64,000 bases of DNA from positions 25,602,694 through 25,666,693 of the forward strand of contig OX424570.1 of assembly GCA_949152475.1 (NCBI GenBank), given 5' to 3'. The DNA comes from Terebella lapidaria. Taxonomy: Eukaryota > Annelida > Polychaeta > Terebellida > Terebellidae. Below the pieces are notes generated by a model, which was not told where the DNA came from, searched no databases, and saw nothing but the letters and a program-made list of their open reading frames with translations. The stretch's first letter is position 1. Every line of letters begins with the position of its first letter. Shown here one piece after another: positions 22,700 to 34,451 of the stretch. The position numbers and the translations under genes are program-made.

Positions 22700-24539
22700 T
22701 GCAAAGAAACTTTTTTAATGACCTGGTTAAGGACATGTGTTGTCACAATCAGTGTCACAATACATGCAAAGTAAACTGCAATTACTCCTGCAGACAGATT
22801 ACCTTTCTATATTCATCACTGTCAGTGACGAGACGAGACCCATATTCGATATCTATATGTACTACCGGTCATTATAAATTTAAGGAAAGCATTGCTGATC
22901 CGTAAAGTCAAACACGAAATTAATCGCAACCACCATCAATATTACAACTCCGAGAACAGGTTAACTCCAGCTGATTGATGCTGAAGAATAGTGAAATTCG
23001 ACTGACAAATATTGTGTACATATTTGATAACAGATGTACTTGCAAAATGTGAGTAACGAATATTGAGAAAATAAAATATCTCGCCTAAGTGGTTGGGAAT
23101 CACTCTGGAGTCTGTTGACCTATATCAATTTAATGTCACATCATTTCTTCAAATGGTTTCCTATTCTATTATTCCACATCAAGAGTTTTATCATCATCCA
23201 TATTCTCATCTGATGTTCTCGGCTTACAAATACCGTGCAAAGTTACTATGAATATTTGACAGCAATGGCATGTTTTTATGGGGAGAGGGGGACGGGGGGA
23301 TTTAATGCATTGAAACACTTTTGTTACATCCGTTTGGAACTGGGATTCTGACATTGGAACACTTATTTTGGTAACAAGGTCATGCAACTATACACTTCGA
23401 TTGGCACTTCCAGCGCCAGTATCTGTCCGGAAAATATTAAATCATTCAGTCTCAAACACAAACTGATATTGACTGTAAGCAGGAATTGTACCATAGCTCA
23501 AATTCACAACAGTAATGCAATGACATTCTGATTGACACATAATAACCAAATACTAAGTACAGGGTTTTATTCGGGTCACATTACGTACTCATTTGCGGTA
23601 ATATTAGATCCCCATCGATTCATCAGCGTTCTCCAATATGCCCGCGTAACATAATGTAGAAATGATGGAAATTCTGATGTAATACTAAACCATGTATAGC
23701 ATTATATTATGCATATTATATCGGATATTTCTAAAGTTCTCTGTGATTCTCTGCCAATGTGGAAAAAATATCGATCTGGCTTCGTCTTCTCTGCGCCTTT
23801 TGAAGTGGTTAGTAATTGCGCCTTTATTTGTAGGCCCATGTTTAAATGCAGTTCCCGGGTCAACAGAATGTGTTGGCAAAATCAATGACACAACGAATGG
23901 AAAGTAAACTGTAATTACTTCTGCATCCGTATTACATTTCTACACTAATGACTGTCACTGAGAAGGAGACCCTTTTTAATACCTGGTATTACCCACAAGT
24001 AAAGTAGGAAAACAGTGCTGATAAATGAAGTCAAACACAGGTGATCAACTATGGAGGAAATTGAACAACAACCTTCACAATCAGTACTACGGGAAAAGAA
24101 GTAGTCAAGCTGATTTATGCTGAAGAAAAACAGTTGAGATATGACGGACAAGATACACACATGATTGTTCAATAGTTCTGCGAGCTACCGGTGTCTGGAA
24201 ACACATTCATTACTATTTTGTTTAATGGTCTTTCAATATGAACCACAGTGACAGTGTTATGTCATCCAAGTTCTCATGTTATGTTTCCACCAACGAATTT
24301 CGTGCACATTTACTATAAATATGGAACACCGGTGAGGTATCCTTTGTTGCTGTCTACAGTAATAGAATGATGCACTTTTGTTACATTCGCCGGAATAGAT
24401 TCCGGCGTTTGAAATATGCGTTGTCCATTAAACAGTGAATTTTGCAACAGTGTCATGCAACTTTGCACCTCAATTGGCAACAACGAAAGAGCATATGTCC
24501 GGAAAATATTGAATCATCCAGCTTCGTAGAGGAAAACAG
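22700..24539 (+). repeat. Two older tandem copies of the 1-7.5 kb repeat family
   Basis: The order of blocks in copies A and B (gtcacaatac/gaatgcaaagtaaactgcaattact, gctgattgatgctga, ccggaaaatattaaatcattcag) recurs starting at about 22735 and again at about 23870, so the monomer here is about 1.1 kb. Divergence is much greater than between copies A and B. The second copy is cut off where the hAT element begins, at about 24540. Confidence 0.6.
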
Positions 24540-26402
24540 CAGAGGTCCTACTATTGGAGGCTGAGGTCCCAGTCTTGCGGGCAGTGATTCTACTTTTTGT
24601 CTTGGAGGAAACATCAGTATCCGTTAAGGCACCATGGGTCTTACTCTTACTCGCAGCACCCTTAACCTTTGGATGAAGACAATCAGAAATCATTGACAAG
24701 TTACATGTAAGTATATTCTGTTTACAATCATTATTGTTGTGATATCTTACTTGTTTGTATACAAAAAATAGAGATATCTGTGATCATGATGCCGTTTATG
24801 TGGTACTTAACTCAATATGATTTTAGATATTAACTGTTATTATACAATCTGATTTTTATTCACATGTTGTATGCTTAAAGTATTGAACATTGTTGTTGTT
24901 ATTGTTATTCTCGTAGTTGTTGTTATGACATATTTCTTCATATTTATTTACCAGCAATATATTTTCATCAGAATATACTCATGATACTAGGATTGAAGAA
25001 AAATCTACAGGCCTGTTTTTGTTTTGGCCCATAAGTGCGAACATACATCTCCAGAGCACTGTACTGATCCAGAAGCCGGTCAATGCAGGTTGCCAGTGAC
25101 AACCAGCGAGTGCTGACATGCTTGAGTATCTTATGGGTGGCAGTATCACACAATACTTGGCACTTGCTGAACTCCTGATGCCTTTTTGTACTTTTCTCCA
25201 AGTAATAATATATGTCCACAAAAAGGTCCTCCAATTCAATAGGAAGTTCTGCTGCTGCCTTCTGTGCTGCAAGGTGAATTAAGTGGCAAGGACATCCAAT
25301 GACTGTCACGATGGCACTTCCTTCTTTATATAGGCCTTCACACCCTTGTGAACTCCCATCATAACAGATGCATTGTCCGAGCAATAGCCAATACAATTTT
25401 GCCATGGTATATCTCTTTTAATCAACTCACAGTCCAGGATCTTGAAAATGTTCTCCCCTGTTGATCCATCTCTGCATGTTCCCAGTGCAAGCAGCATAGT
25501 GACAACACGACCTAAGTCACAATCGAAGTACCTGGTCACCACTGGATACAACTGTGTATCAGAGTTCTTGTCATTACTTCCATCAGTAGCTATTGAGAAA
25601 GGACTAGATTTGATCGCACTGGAAACCTGGTTCTTTGTTTCCTCTGCCATGCACTTGACAATGGCAGAAGTTTTCGTCCTTCCACAACCATACTTGCTTG
25701 CTATTTTTGAGTCTGGTAACATGGCCTGGAAAAGGGGACGGGCGTGATCTGCAACCGCCAGGGGTATGTTGTGTTCAATGAGAAAATGAGTGAAAAGCAT
25801 CTCAGCCCTGGTAATATCTACATCTTTGTCAGTGGTAACAAAAGTTGCAACTGAAGGCACATTTTGTAATCCCCTTGTTAGGTCCTGGTGTTGTTTGGTA
25901 TTGACGTGTTTTCGACAATCGTCCCGCCCCCCGCTTTTAATCGACAGGTGCCGATTGCACACCGTGCATAAAGCAAATGTGTCACCGCGTGTAGACGACT
26001 GAATGCAGGGCCACTCGGCTGTGTACTGCTTTCTGAATCGTTGGCTGTAGCTGTATTTCCGCTTCTTGGGTGGTGTTTGGCAGTCGCCCGCCTCTTTTGT
26101 CCGTTTTGATAACATATTTGTAAGTGAAATCGACGAAAATAAGCAAGATAAGAAAACTAGCAACCCGACAACAACTTCTAAAAATAGAAACTGCATCACG
26201 CGCTCTGATTGGATAATCGTTCGATGACGCGGTCTAGCTACGGAAAGCCAATGGAGTCATTTTATCATCGATTTTTGGCGTTAACGAAAAAAATTGTCAA
26301 CACGGGGGGAAATCGTAAGATTTTTATAGCTTATCGTACAGTCGGAAGATATATCTTAAAATCGTAATTCTTCCGCGAAAATCGTAGTTGTTGGCACCTC
26401 TG
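24540..26402 (-). mobile_element. hAT-superfamily DNA transposon, degenerate
   Basis: The boundary on the transposase 5' side is at 26402, where the minus strand begins CAGAGGTGCC, a typical hAT terminal repeat. A candidate other end, CAGAGGTCCT, starts at 24540 and matches 8 of 10 bases. The adjacent 8-mers (gaaaacag and gaaagaca) are only partly alike, so the target duplication is unproven. The right boundary is better supported than the left. Confidence 0.6.
24968..26199 (-). pseudogene. hAT transposase with BED-like zinc finger, frameshifted and truncated
   Basis: The transposase would cut and paste its own element. Reading from 26199 downward there is a basic N-terminus, then a BED-type zinc-finger pattern (CTVC...H....H, in CTVCNRHLSIKSGG and DDCRKHVNTKQH). 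A transposase core follows, with IATDGSND and CSDNASVMMG, which supply the two aspartates expected in hAT proteins. The frame breaks near 25310. It resumes in another frame with GCPCHLIHLAAQKAA and the conserved hAT motif HVSTRWLSL. Homology stops at about 24990, so the C-terminal dimerisation region with the third acidic residue is missing. The most likely start is the Met before LSKRTKE. The frameshift and missing end mark it as dead. Confidence 0.85.
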
Positions 26403-26410
26403 GAAAGACA

Positions 26411-27143
26411 CCGAGGTCCAGGATGCCGTTGATTCCACACCAACGAGTATGAGAGTTGACAGGTGCAACAGATTCGAATATCAACCATTCCTTGACCAAA
26501 TTATCTCCCAGCTTCTACTTGACAAAAATAAACCGAACTTGTTTAACCAAGCAAAAACGCGTGATCAGGATGAAACATTTTGGAAAATAACAGTTGTTCT
26601 CACTTTCACGTGGGACATGATTCTATTTTCCCATTTCCGTTTTCTAAGTGATAACATTTCTATGTCACCAGCATATGGTATGTTCTGTCACAACTTGCAT
26701 GCTATTCTAGATGTAGTTGCAGATAGAAGGACTTCATTACATATGCTGTTTCGAAGCTGCTGCGAAAAGGATATATTTACAAGGATATATTTACAATTTA
26801 TAATAATTATGAATATTATGAACGTCTTCATGATCGGTATGATAGGCACATCAAGTATATGACAAATACGCAACAACATTGTTTGCATTTTTTTGCATTG
26901 TTTGCAACAATTGAAAACCTGCTAAACCAACGCCTGCAACTGCGCCGGAGTTGCGACTAAGTTGTTTCTTCGGTAGTTAAGTAAATATCAACCCATTTTC
27001 TGCATACCAATTAAAAACACTTTACAACCAATTATACTTTTGAATCGATACATACATTGAACAACACAATAGCTGGGACAAGTCGTAAGAGTATCAGCAT
27101 GAAACTTGATACTGGAGCTTGTCATCTTGATAATCAGTACATA
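26411..27143. other. No recognisable gene
   Basis: A 137-residue open frame (26449-26862, plus) matches no family I know. Its AT-rich, Ile/Met/Phe-rich end looks like chance. Nothing else is visible. Confidence 0.4.
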
Positions 27144-27242
27144 GATACCTTTCAATGTGTGAAAAAAAACTTGGGCAAAGCTCGCGATCGCGTTGGCTGC
27201 GAGAGCTTTGCCCAAGTTTCTTTTTAGAAATTGAAAGGTATC
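27144..27242. mobile_element. 99 bp palindromic MITE-like element
   Basis: The ends GATACCTTTCAA and TTGAAAGGTATC are inverted, and the inner arms AAACTTGGGCAAAGCTC and GAGCTTTGCCCAAGTTT form a second perfect stretch. The short centre is GCG-rich (gcgatcgcgttggctgcga). It has no coding capacity and I do not see a clear target duplication. Confidence 0.7.
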
Positions 27243-29253
27243 CATTTACCTTTTAAGTCGGAAAAGCTTATTCAGATTTCATATAATAAACTGAAACATA
27301 TGACTATTATACACTCAAGAGAGTTCGGAAACCTAACTGGCGGATATGAAAGAATAAAAATGTCGGACAAAACCATAGGGCATTACCAAATAAAGATAAG
27401 AACGATGATGTTTTCGAGTCATAGTGGCCAGGTACCATTTAATGGTTTTATTCCTGTTCAGAAAAAGCCATTGTGGACATTTGATGGAAAAATAGATGTT
27501 CCCGTTAATTGGTAATTAATAACAGCGACATGAAATCGAGTTCATTGAGCCAGTATTACAATCGCCTTCTCATGCTGACGAAAACATAGTTTCGGTAGTT
27601 CCGTAATCGTGACGTCAGTTGAGGCAGATTTTACTTCGATGGCTGGCCAAAAACGTAAAATATGTAATTTGGGCGGCCAGCTCAAAGATAGAGAACCACT
27701 CCAAAATGCATAAGATTCAAGAGAAACCACGCTAAAACCAGCAAATATTGGACAACAAACCTCCGATTAAGTTGAATAAATAGTAATGATTCGAAATATC
27801 AAGACGAGAAATGCCACCATCTCACCCGTTCATTTGAATTGTCGGACACGCACCAGGAGAATCAATTGCATGCAGTTTACCTTGCTGGCTACATGTACTT
27901 TCAGTTCTACCTCAACTGACGTCACCCACCACGTGACCATACTAAAATCCTGGTCAAATCCTTCGGCAATTTACGGAAGGAGTGCCTATTTGATTCAAGA
28001 TCTCGAAATCCATTGATTGTATTTGTACAATTTGTTCGATTTCACTGAAAACTATATTCGTAATAGACTAATTGAAAAGCATTTTCATCAGCATGTTACT
28101 AGGTCTTTACGATGATATCAATTATAATATGAGGTGCCATGGTGAATTATATGATGCATTCAGAAATATGTTTCGACTTTGTTCCATCCCTGATTGGAGA
28201 CCCAGAGTACATGCCATGAATGCGAAGACATTGTCACGGAGTCTGTCCTACATCATAACGTTCATGGCGCATTATGATACCACATCGTGAAGGTCGCTCG
28301 AAAAATAAACGAAACGATGCAGAATTAAATAAATGGGAGTAGTTTTTTTAAGCAGAAAGATTTGAATGTTATTACATCATATCATACTGTAACCATACCT
28401 AATGACGTCATAAATAGGTCAACTAGTCAGAAGTCGAGAAAACCCCAAGGCACTGCATACAATAGCTATCTCTTCACACGTTGTCACACCTACGGTCGGC
28501 ATATTCAACATCTACTGTCCCGGACAAAAAAAGCAATTGTGTTCGCAATTACATATTCTCGTCTGATTTAGTTGAATTCAGACAGTCCCACAGTCATTAC
28601 TAGAGCTTATTATCAAATACACATTTAGTACACAATGAGTTATGTACTTCTGCTATCATGCAATGAAAAATTATACTTTTTCACTTTTTGCCAAACTGGC
28701 CCGCCCACATACTTTTTGCTTTCACTCCACTTTTATTATTATTTTTTTTGAAAATGAAGAATATGTACGCACTTCATAAATACACTAAACACATTATAAA
28801 AACACATATGTCACATCAATGTAGTTTCTTTTTACTGATAGCAGCCATGTTTATTTGTACGATGAAGGAACCTTTTTTCAAAGTTTACCAAGTTATACAA
28901 AAACCCCGAAGACGACAAAATAAATATTTAAAAAACAAACAAAAGAAAACATTGACGCATGGAACATAAATAAATCCAAGGGAAGATACCAATCACGACC
29001 CGCCCACATATTTGTTCAGGATTCAGCTGTAATAATAATTCAGATGGACTGTGTGCTAACAGTGTTTGTTCCACTCTAGTGCGCGAGGCACGCGTGACCA
29101 CCTTACGCGTACTTCGTACTTTGTACTTCGTGTTTGCTATATTGCCGGGAGTATTTTAACCGATTCCTTATCTTCGGAAAGCTTCAGCAAGCAGGCTGTA
29201 TATTGTTATATGATATTTAAATCACGAAGAATTAACTCATGATCATTAGTATA
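27243..29253. other. No recognisable gene; region upstream of lectin 1
   Basis: All frames are short and without family resemblance. An AT-rich ATATTTAAAT near 29210, about 40 bases before the first lectin ATG, could serve as a TATA-like box. The evidence is weak. Confidence 0.35.
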
Positions 29254-29353
29254 ATGAGGATTATTTCGTCAGCAAAGATGATCAAAGTTTCAACTGTTTA
29301 CACCTGTCTGTTGGTGGTTTGTTTTGCACACTGCATACACGGACATAACGGCG
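29254..29353 (+). CDS. Lectin 1 exon 1: signal peptide
   Basis: Hydrophobic leader ending HCIHGHNG. The donor reads GGCG|GTGAGT, phase 1. Confidence 0.75.
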
Positions 29354-32300
29354 GTGAGTATTGAAAGTGCGGATATATAATGCAATCTTATTCTACGTGG
29401 GTTTTTTCTGCCAGGCATTCTTTTCTTCGGATGGTATTCTTTGCGCGACATTATATGTATTTATTTGCAGGCAAACAACTATTCTTCACGCGTCAAAAAA
29501 TATTCTTTGCGGGAAAACAATGTTCTTTGCCCGAAAACAACTATTCTTTGCGAGAAAACAATATTGTTTGCGCGACAACAATATTTCTTTTCGCGCAAAG
29601 AAGTATTCTTTGCGCGGAAACAATCATTCGTCCAATGCTTGGTCATTCGGTATTCCCTCGTACTCATGACAACCAGAGACAGCCGCGCCTGCATGATGTA
29701 AATGTTCAATATATGTAATACGGTGTCAAAGTAAAATGGTACACCTCGTGTTGCCTCCTCGGCTGTACTGATACCATAGACATAGAACAGAGTCTCTGTT
29801 CTATGTCTATGACTGATACAAATGGTATGTGTGGTGATTTTGCCAAAGATCGCGGCAGGTGATTCTTTTTAAACACGCTTGTTTCTCGGCCTTGTTTTGG
29901 ACGCTTCTGATTCGAAGCGCGTGCGTCGCTTAGTGATGTATTGTCTTTTATCGATCCACTGTACTGAACACTGGCTGTTTACGTCATCTCTCGTGCTTTC
30001 GCATCTAGCATAAATACTGTGGCCACATTTTGTGTGGCCGGAGTTGTCTCAGAGACTGAGCACGACAGGTGAGCTCACGCCATGAGTTCCTTGTCTCTGT
30101 TCGGGTGAAGGCCAGTCAGGCCTCAGGGACGACTTCCATAGGGGACCCAGGTGGGGAAGACCTTGATGACTCGGGGGTGTACGCCCTCTGGATCACCGGT
30201 CTCCCACCTGGGATGGTGCGACACAGGCTCTGGCAGACCGTCGGGCTGTCCAGGGTTCTATCCCTGCGGCAGTGCCGTCGGCGAGGCTGGCCAGCAACAT
30301 GCCCACGTGCGCGAGTTCTGTGATGCCGCTCCCATGGCATCTCAGGCTCCGCACACGGCTACATTACCATAACTATGTACTATGGATGTTGGTGATGATG
30401 ATGGTGATGGTGATGTGTTATGATGTGTTATGATGTGATGTATGACGGCCGGACTCGTCCAGACGGACTGTTACCTGGTTGTAGTGCTAGTAATTACCGA
30501 CGCCCGCCGCGTGCGCCCTGTGCGCCGCGGGCGTCGTCGCTTCGAACGTTACAGTATGCCTGGTACTATTCGCTCGTGACGGATGTTTTCTTTCTTTGGC
30601 ACGCGCGTATTATTCCTTTCCCCGCAAATAAATACATATAAGTGCGCGCAAACCTTCAAGAAAAGAATGCATGGCAGGTAAAAGCCACCGTACTACGGTG
30701 CGACGATGACGCTCATATTGTTGTTATTGCGACATGTGTTCTAAACATTAATATTGGAGCATGCGCTCCCCAACAATATTATTGGTTGGTGTAATCTTTT
30801 TATTCGTTTGTTTCAGATTCACACGAATATTGCCAGGGGGAAATGTTCGAGGCCGATTGTGAACCGAACGGGATAATAAAGATTTTGGAAGGCAACTATG
30901 GCCGAATGAGACTTGGGCGTTGTCTCCTGGGCGACACCTCAGGTCACTTGGGCTGTGTGGCTAACACGTCATCCATTCTCATCCGGGAATGTCAGGGGGA
31001 GTCATACTGCGCATTCCCAGTGTCTGACAGCAGGATAGGAGTGATCAGTGCCTGTCCAGGGAGACACTATTTGGAAGTCCGCTGGGATTGTGAAAGAGGT
31101 ACATGGAAGATTTATAAAATGAGAATTGATTTATACGACGTGTTTTATATTTTTAATCCATTTCCGATTTGAGTTATTGTTAGCAGCAAAGTTAAAAAAA
31201 AAACTCGAGAAACAGCTGGCCAGAACCAGCACGCTTCTGTCAAAATACATCCATAATATAAGTTCAAAGTCAACTCAATAAGTACCATAAACTTGGTAGT
31301 TTTTTTCAACCGTGAAAGGGTATAACGTATATATTATGAACTCCTCGTATATTGTTTGTTTTGAATTTCACAATGGTTGTTGGTCATTTTGGTACTAATT
31401 CTGACAGGGGTATAGATAGAAAAACTATACTTCGGATAAGCTATAAAGATTTGTTTTCTATTTCCAAAATGCATTTGAGATTTTTTACATTAGGGCCTCT
31501 TCAGTTTTCCACAGAATGTATTATGCATTTATATAAATCAATATTTGAGAAAATAACGGAGAATGCTCATATCTTCTGTGAACAGCCAAAATAGCGGAAC
31601 CAATGAGAATTGATGTTCCCAGAATGCAAAGCAACGCGTATTTTTGGACAACCTATTTTCTATGCAGCGATTCGTGCATATATAAGCTTGAGCTTGTGTT
31701 TGGCCATCTTAGGCGTTCAAGAAATAAACACCACGATTCGTATGCAATACCAAAGGCAACTTTTGCCTACTCTGACGTGTTTTAACCCATGACAATGTGT
31801 TCCTTGATGGGTTAGGAATATATTAAGCCACGTGTCATACCTAAAGAACGGTCTTTCTATTGGCACAGTAGGCATGTTTTATAAAAAAAAAATTATTCCT
31901 CATAGATCCCAATACTTTGAAGTATATTTTATGGAGCTTTAGTTCCATTTCAGTTTTATCAAGTTCAAAATATGCCTGAGATATATCTTCGTAGTAGGCA
32001 AAAGGAGTACGTAGGGTTATGTTTGTCATCACAATATACGAAAATGACTTTGAGGCATGTGGTGGAGGCGGGAGGGTAATAGCAAATGGACCTGTTTTTT
32101 TTCGGTGGGAGAGGGGGGCGGTTGGGGGAGCGTTGTGTGAGGTACATTCAGCTGTTGTGGTGCTAATGACGTGCTCCAGCTCTAATCTACATTTTCTTTA
32201 CAATTTGTTTGTGGCAACTTTTTTTGTATTATTGGTAATAAGGTGATACGTAGATTTCGATTTTCGAAGAAAATTCAATAGCTTTTAATGAATACAAAAA

Positions 32301-32716
32301 TTCTGAAGAAAAATATCGTTTGATGAGTTATTCTATGTGCAATGCAGTGATTGATAACTGTTTTTCCCCTGTACTTTCAGTGCCTCATCCTTCATCAAGC
32401 TGGCGTTCAGGTAATCATTCTTTGAACACATACACGGTGACTACCGAAAGAAGCTATCGGACACTTGGCCCGAGAATTCAGGCATTGCTTCGGTTAAACA
32501 AAAGCCACATTTCAATATGTTCTTGACCCAATATATCATATATGATCATTTCATCCACCAAAAACAATTTTCTAAATATTACCCTTTAATATATAACAGT
32601 TAATTTCTTCATATAATTTCTTATAGAGAGGTTTATTTGCATGTTTGTCTCATTTCTTTTTAGGGTACAGCAGACTTCTTTTGAGTGCTGCATTGTTTAT
32701 GGCCTCCATCCACTGA
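29254..32716 (+). CDS. SUEL/rhamnose-binding-type lectin 1, predicted GPI-anchored (4 coding exons)
   Basis: My model joins 29254-29353, 30817-31098, 32381-32410 and 32664-32716. All introns are GT-AG and phase 1, and the product is 154 residues. Exon 1 is a signal peptide; the second Met (29278, MIKVSTVYTCLLVVCFAHC) aligns better with lectin 2 and may be the true start. Exon 2 is one Gal_Lectin/SUEL domain with eight cysteines, the NYGRMRLGRC motif (YGR in sugar-binding family members) and ACPGRHYLEV in place of the usual DPC-x-KYL. One glycosylation sequon is present (ANTSS). Exon 3 encodes a ten-residue linker. Exon 4 is a hydrophobic tail (LLLSAALFMASIH) ending at the stop, as in GPI-anchor signals. 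Such lectins bind galactose or rhamnose, often in immunity or egg coats. The exact ligand is unknown. Confidence 0.85.
29475..29640 (+). repeat. Degenerate ~22 bp repeat TATTCTTTGCGCGAAAACAA in lectin 1 intron 1
   Basis: Seven or so variants follow one another: attcttcacgcgtcaaaaaa, attctttgcgggaaaacaa, gttctttgcccgaaaacaa, attctttgcgagaaaacaa, attgtttgcgcgacaacaa, an inverted one, and attctttgcgcggaaacaa. The core TTTGCGCGAAA is nearly a dyad. Confidence 0.7.
29767..29819. mobile_element. 37 bp perfect palindrome with 8 bp flanking duplication
   Basis: Two 18 bp arms (29775-29792, CATAGACATAGAACAGAG, and its exact complement at 29794-29811) are separated by one T. ACTGATAC stands on both sides (29767-29774 and 29812-29819). 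An 8 bp duplication is characteristic of hAT and P-type transposition. The arms look like two terminal repeats with everything between them deleted. Confidence 0.8.
29860..30445 (+). repeat. GC-rich insert in lectin 1 intron 1, ending in a GATG-rich microsatellite
   Basis: Base composition rises sharply (about 30060-30360 is visibly GC-rich inside an AT-rich intron). It is followed by a (GATGGT/GATGT)n run at about 30388-30440 and another GC-rich patch at about 30500-30540. Open frames at 30069-30323 and 30116-30340 match no family I know. A retroelement or other insertion with a simple-repeat 3' end is the most natural reading. Confidence 0.45.
30817..31098 (+). CDS. Lectin 1 exon 2: SUEL/Gal_Lectin domain
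   Basis: The acceptor tttgtttcag|ATTCACACG and donor AAAGAG|GTACAT give a 282-base, phase 1-1 exon holding the whole domain. It shares long nucleotide stretches with lectin 2 exon 2, such as tgccagggggaa and ttcgaggccgattg. Confidence 0.9.
31099..32380 (+). other. Lectin 1 intron 2; nothing recognised
   Basis: Two short plus-strand frames (31352-31594 and 31603-31785) have no family resemblance. The intron is plain AT-rich sequence. Confidence 0.5.
32381..32410 (+). CDS. Lectin 1 exon 3: linker micro-exon
   Basis: A 30-base exon between gtactttcag and gtaatc encodes VPHPSSSWRS. Its counterpart in lectin 2 also ends in a WR-x-G join, which supports both models. Confidence 0.75.
32664..32716 (+). 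CDS. Lectin 1 exon 4: hydrophobic C-terminal tail
   Basis: The acceptor ttctttttag|GGTACAGC leads to YSRLLLSAALFMASIH and a TGA. The tail lacks charged residues after the hydrophobic stretch, as expected for a GPI signal rather than a stop-transfer helix. Confidence 0.75.
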
Positions 32717-32747
32717 TAAAAAAACGTTGTCGCCAGTATCAAGAATG

Positions 32748-32753
32748 AATAAA
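32748..32753 (+). terminator. Polyadenylation signal of lectin 1
   Basis: AATAAA lies 31 bases after the lectin 1 stop codon, a short but plausible 3'UTR. Confidence 0.6.
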
Positions 32754-32759
32754 TGTTGT

Positions 32760-34070
32760 TTACCATGCAAGTGTATTTTGTGCAAGTTATATATTCATGA
32801 AATTGGGAACATAACAGACTATGAACTCTCGCTCTCTACATGTGTTTCCAATTAAGATTTTACATACTCGTCACAAAAAGTCAATGTTTGGTTAAATGAA
32901 ATTGTTGACTGAGAATGTCTTAACATGTTTGTGTAAACTATTTTTTTCGGGTAGCTTTTTAAATCAACATTCAGTTAATTAGAGCAAATGTGTTAATTAT
33001 AGCAACTATGTTTTGCCACCAAAGATCACCAAAGGGTCTAAAAGTGTTTGCACAAGTTATTCATTGGTCAGATTGACATTTTACGAATAATCCTATGGGT
33101 ACTTTTTTCTCTCGTGCAATACTTGTCAATATCTAAAATACCAGTGACATGAGAATGAAAAACTGAAAAAGGTGGCTATAAAATACGAACATCAGAAATA
33201 ATAATTATACTCGTGTTTTATCTACTATAATGTGGTTTACTTTGAATAAACGTATAAACAGTGAGTTATTTTCTTTTATCATGTCGAATTGGATGTCCAT
33301 TCATGGATTTTACTATCGCGTTGTGTGAAACACGAACACCACACAACAACACCGGCTGTGATCATTATGATATCTCGAATTCATTGCGGTTATTTCCATA
33401 GAATGTTTTCATTTTTCTGTGGAAAAGAATGAATCTGTCGAAAAATCGAAAAAGTAAATTGATCTGAATTGCTTTTATTTTTCAATCAGTAACTATATCA
33501 GCAGGTTTATTATTAATCTTACCAGTATGTTCCGTGAGCCACACTATCTAACACATTTGATTGATAGTGCGGATTCAATTTGATTCCTCAAGATAAAGAT
33601 GAAAGAATAATGTAACACGTAATTTAATGTAAGTTTTCACATGGATATGAACACATGATTGACATAATTGTAAATCAAATTGCCGTTGTTCAGTTCGATG
33701 CAGATTGTTTTGAGTTTGATGTGGAAAAAATTTTCACAAAGTTACTCCGAATATATGTTTGTTCGGTCATTCGTTTGTTATTCTTAGATACCACACGACA
33801 TTATGTAGGTTGGGTTTTATCGGTCGTTTTTTTATCTAGAAATCTGGCTGTAAACAGGGAGATAAAATGTTTAAAAAATGACAGTAATGATACCAATTAT
33901 AAACTGTTTGAGGTAGTTTATGTGTTTTGTTTGGGGTCAAATGTAATAATAAATGTAATAGTAGTAGTAATTGTATTGCTTGTGGCAGTGTGTCAAGAGA
34001 AATTGCTCAGCTTTAGTACAGATAGTGCAAGGATGAGTTCGGCATCAACACTGCCTCGTGTCTGGACTCC
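32760..34070. other. Intergenic stretch between the two lectins
   Basis: No exon is recognised. A 178-residue frame (33655-34191) runs across AT-rich sequence and over the lectin 2 promoter candidate, so I regard it as chance. Confidence 0.45.
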
Positions 34071-34072
34071 TC

Positions 34073-34108
34073 TATATATAGACCGACATTCTTGCGTTTT
34101 ATCAATTT
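34073..34108 (+). promoter_or_regulatory. Candidate TATA promoter of lectin 2
   Basis: TATATATA at 34073-34080 is followed about 30 bases later by TCAATTT, which fits the initiator consensus. A donor-like GTTT|GTGAGT at 34171 and an acceptor-like ttattgttttag ending at 34375 would define a 5'UTR exon and intron before the ATG at 34391. Confidence 0.45.
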
Positions 34109-34390
34109 TTGTGACAGTCCGCATTCTCTGGAAAATATCAGTCGAGATCAACAGGATTCAACACGAGTTTGTGAGTAGTACAGTATTGTAAATGTGTCGT
34201 TATGATTATTATTGCATGTATTGTTGTTGTTGTGTTTATTATAAGCTGAAAACGAATACTGGCCTCTTGGTATTGAATTATAGTTTGAAACGAAATATCT
34301 AGTCGCACTTACCCCATGGGGCAAGAACGACCAATGTCAAACATACCCCTGGCGATATTTTCCTTATTGTTTTAGTATTTGGCCGCCAAG

Positions 34391-34451
34391 ATGAAGCAGT
34401 TGTCAGTCATTTGTATGTTCCTGCTAGTGGCGTGTATCGTACATGAATCTG
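34391..34451 (+). CDS. Lectin 2 exon 1: signal peptide
   Basis: The ATG in context gccaagATGa opens a 20-codon leader. The donor is TCTG|GTAAGT, phase 1. Confidence 0.8.

Noticed and set aside
26449..26862. 137-residue plus-strand open frame next to the hAT element
   Set aside because: There is no recognisable motif, and it ends in low-complexity Ile/Met sequence. Splice borders are absent.
33655..34191. 178-residue plus-strand open frame
   Set aside because: It is rich in Ile, Val, Phe and Leu from T-rich DNA, has no family resemblance and runs across the likely lectin 2 promoter and 5'UTR exon.
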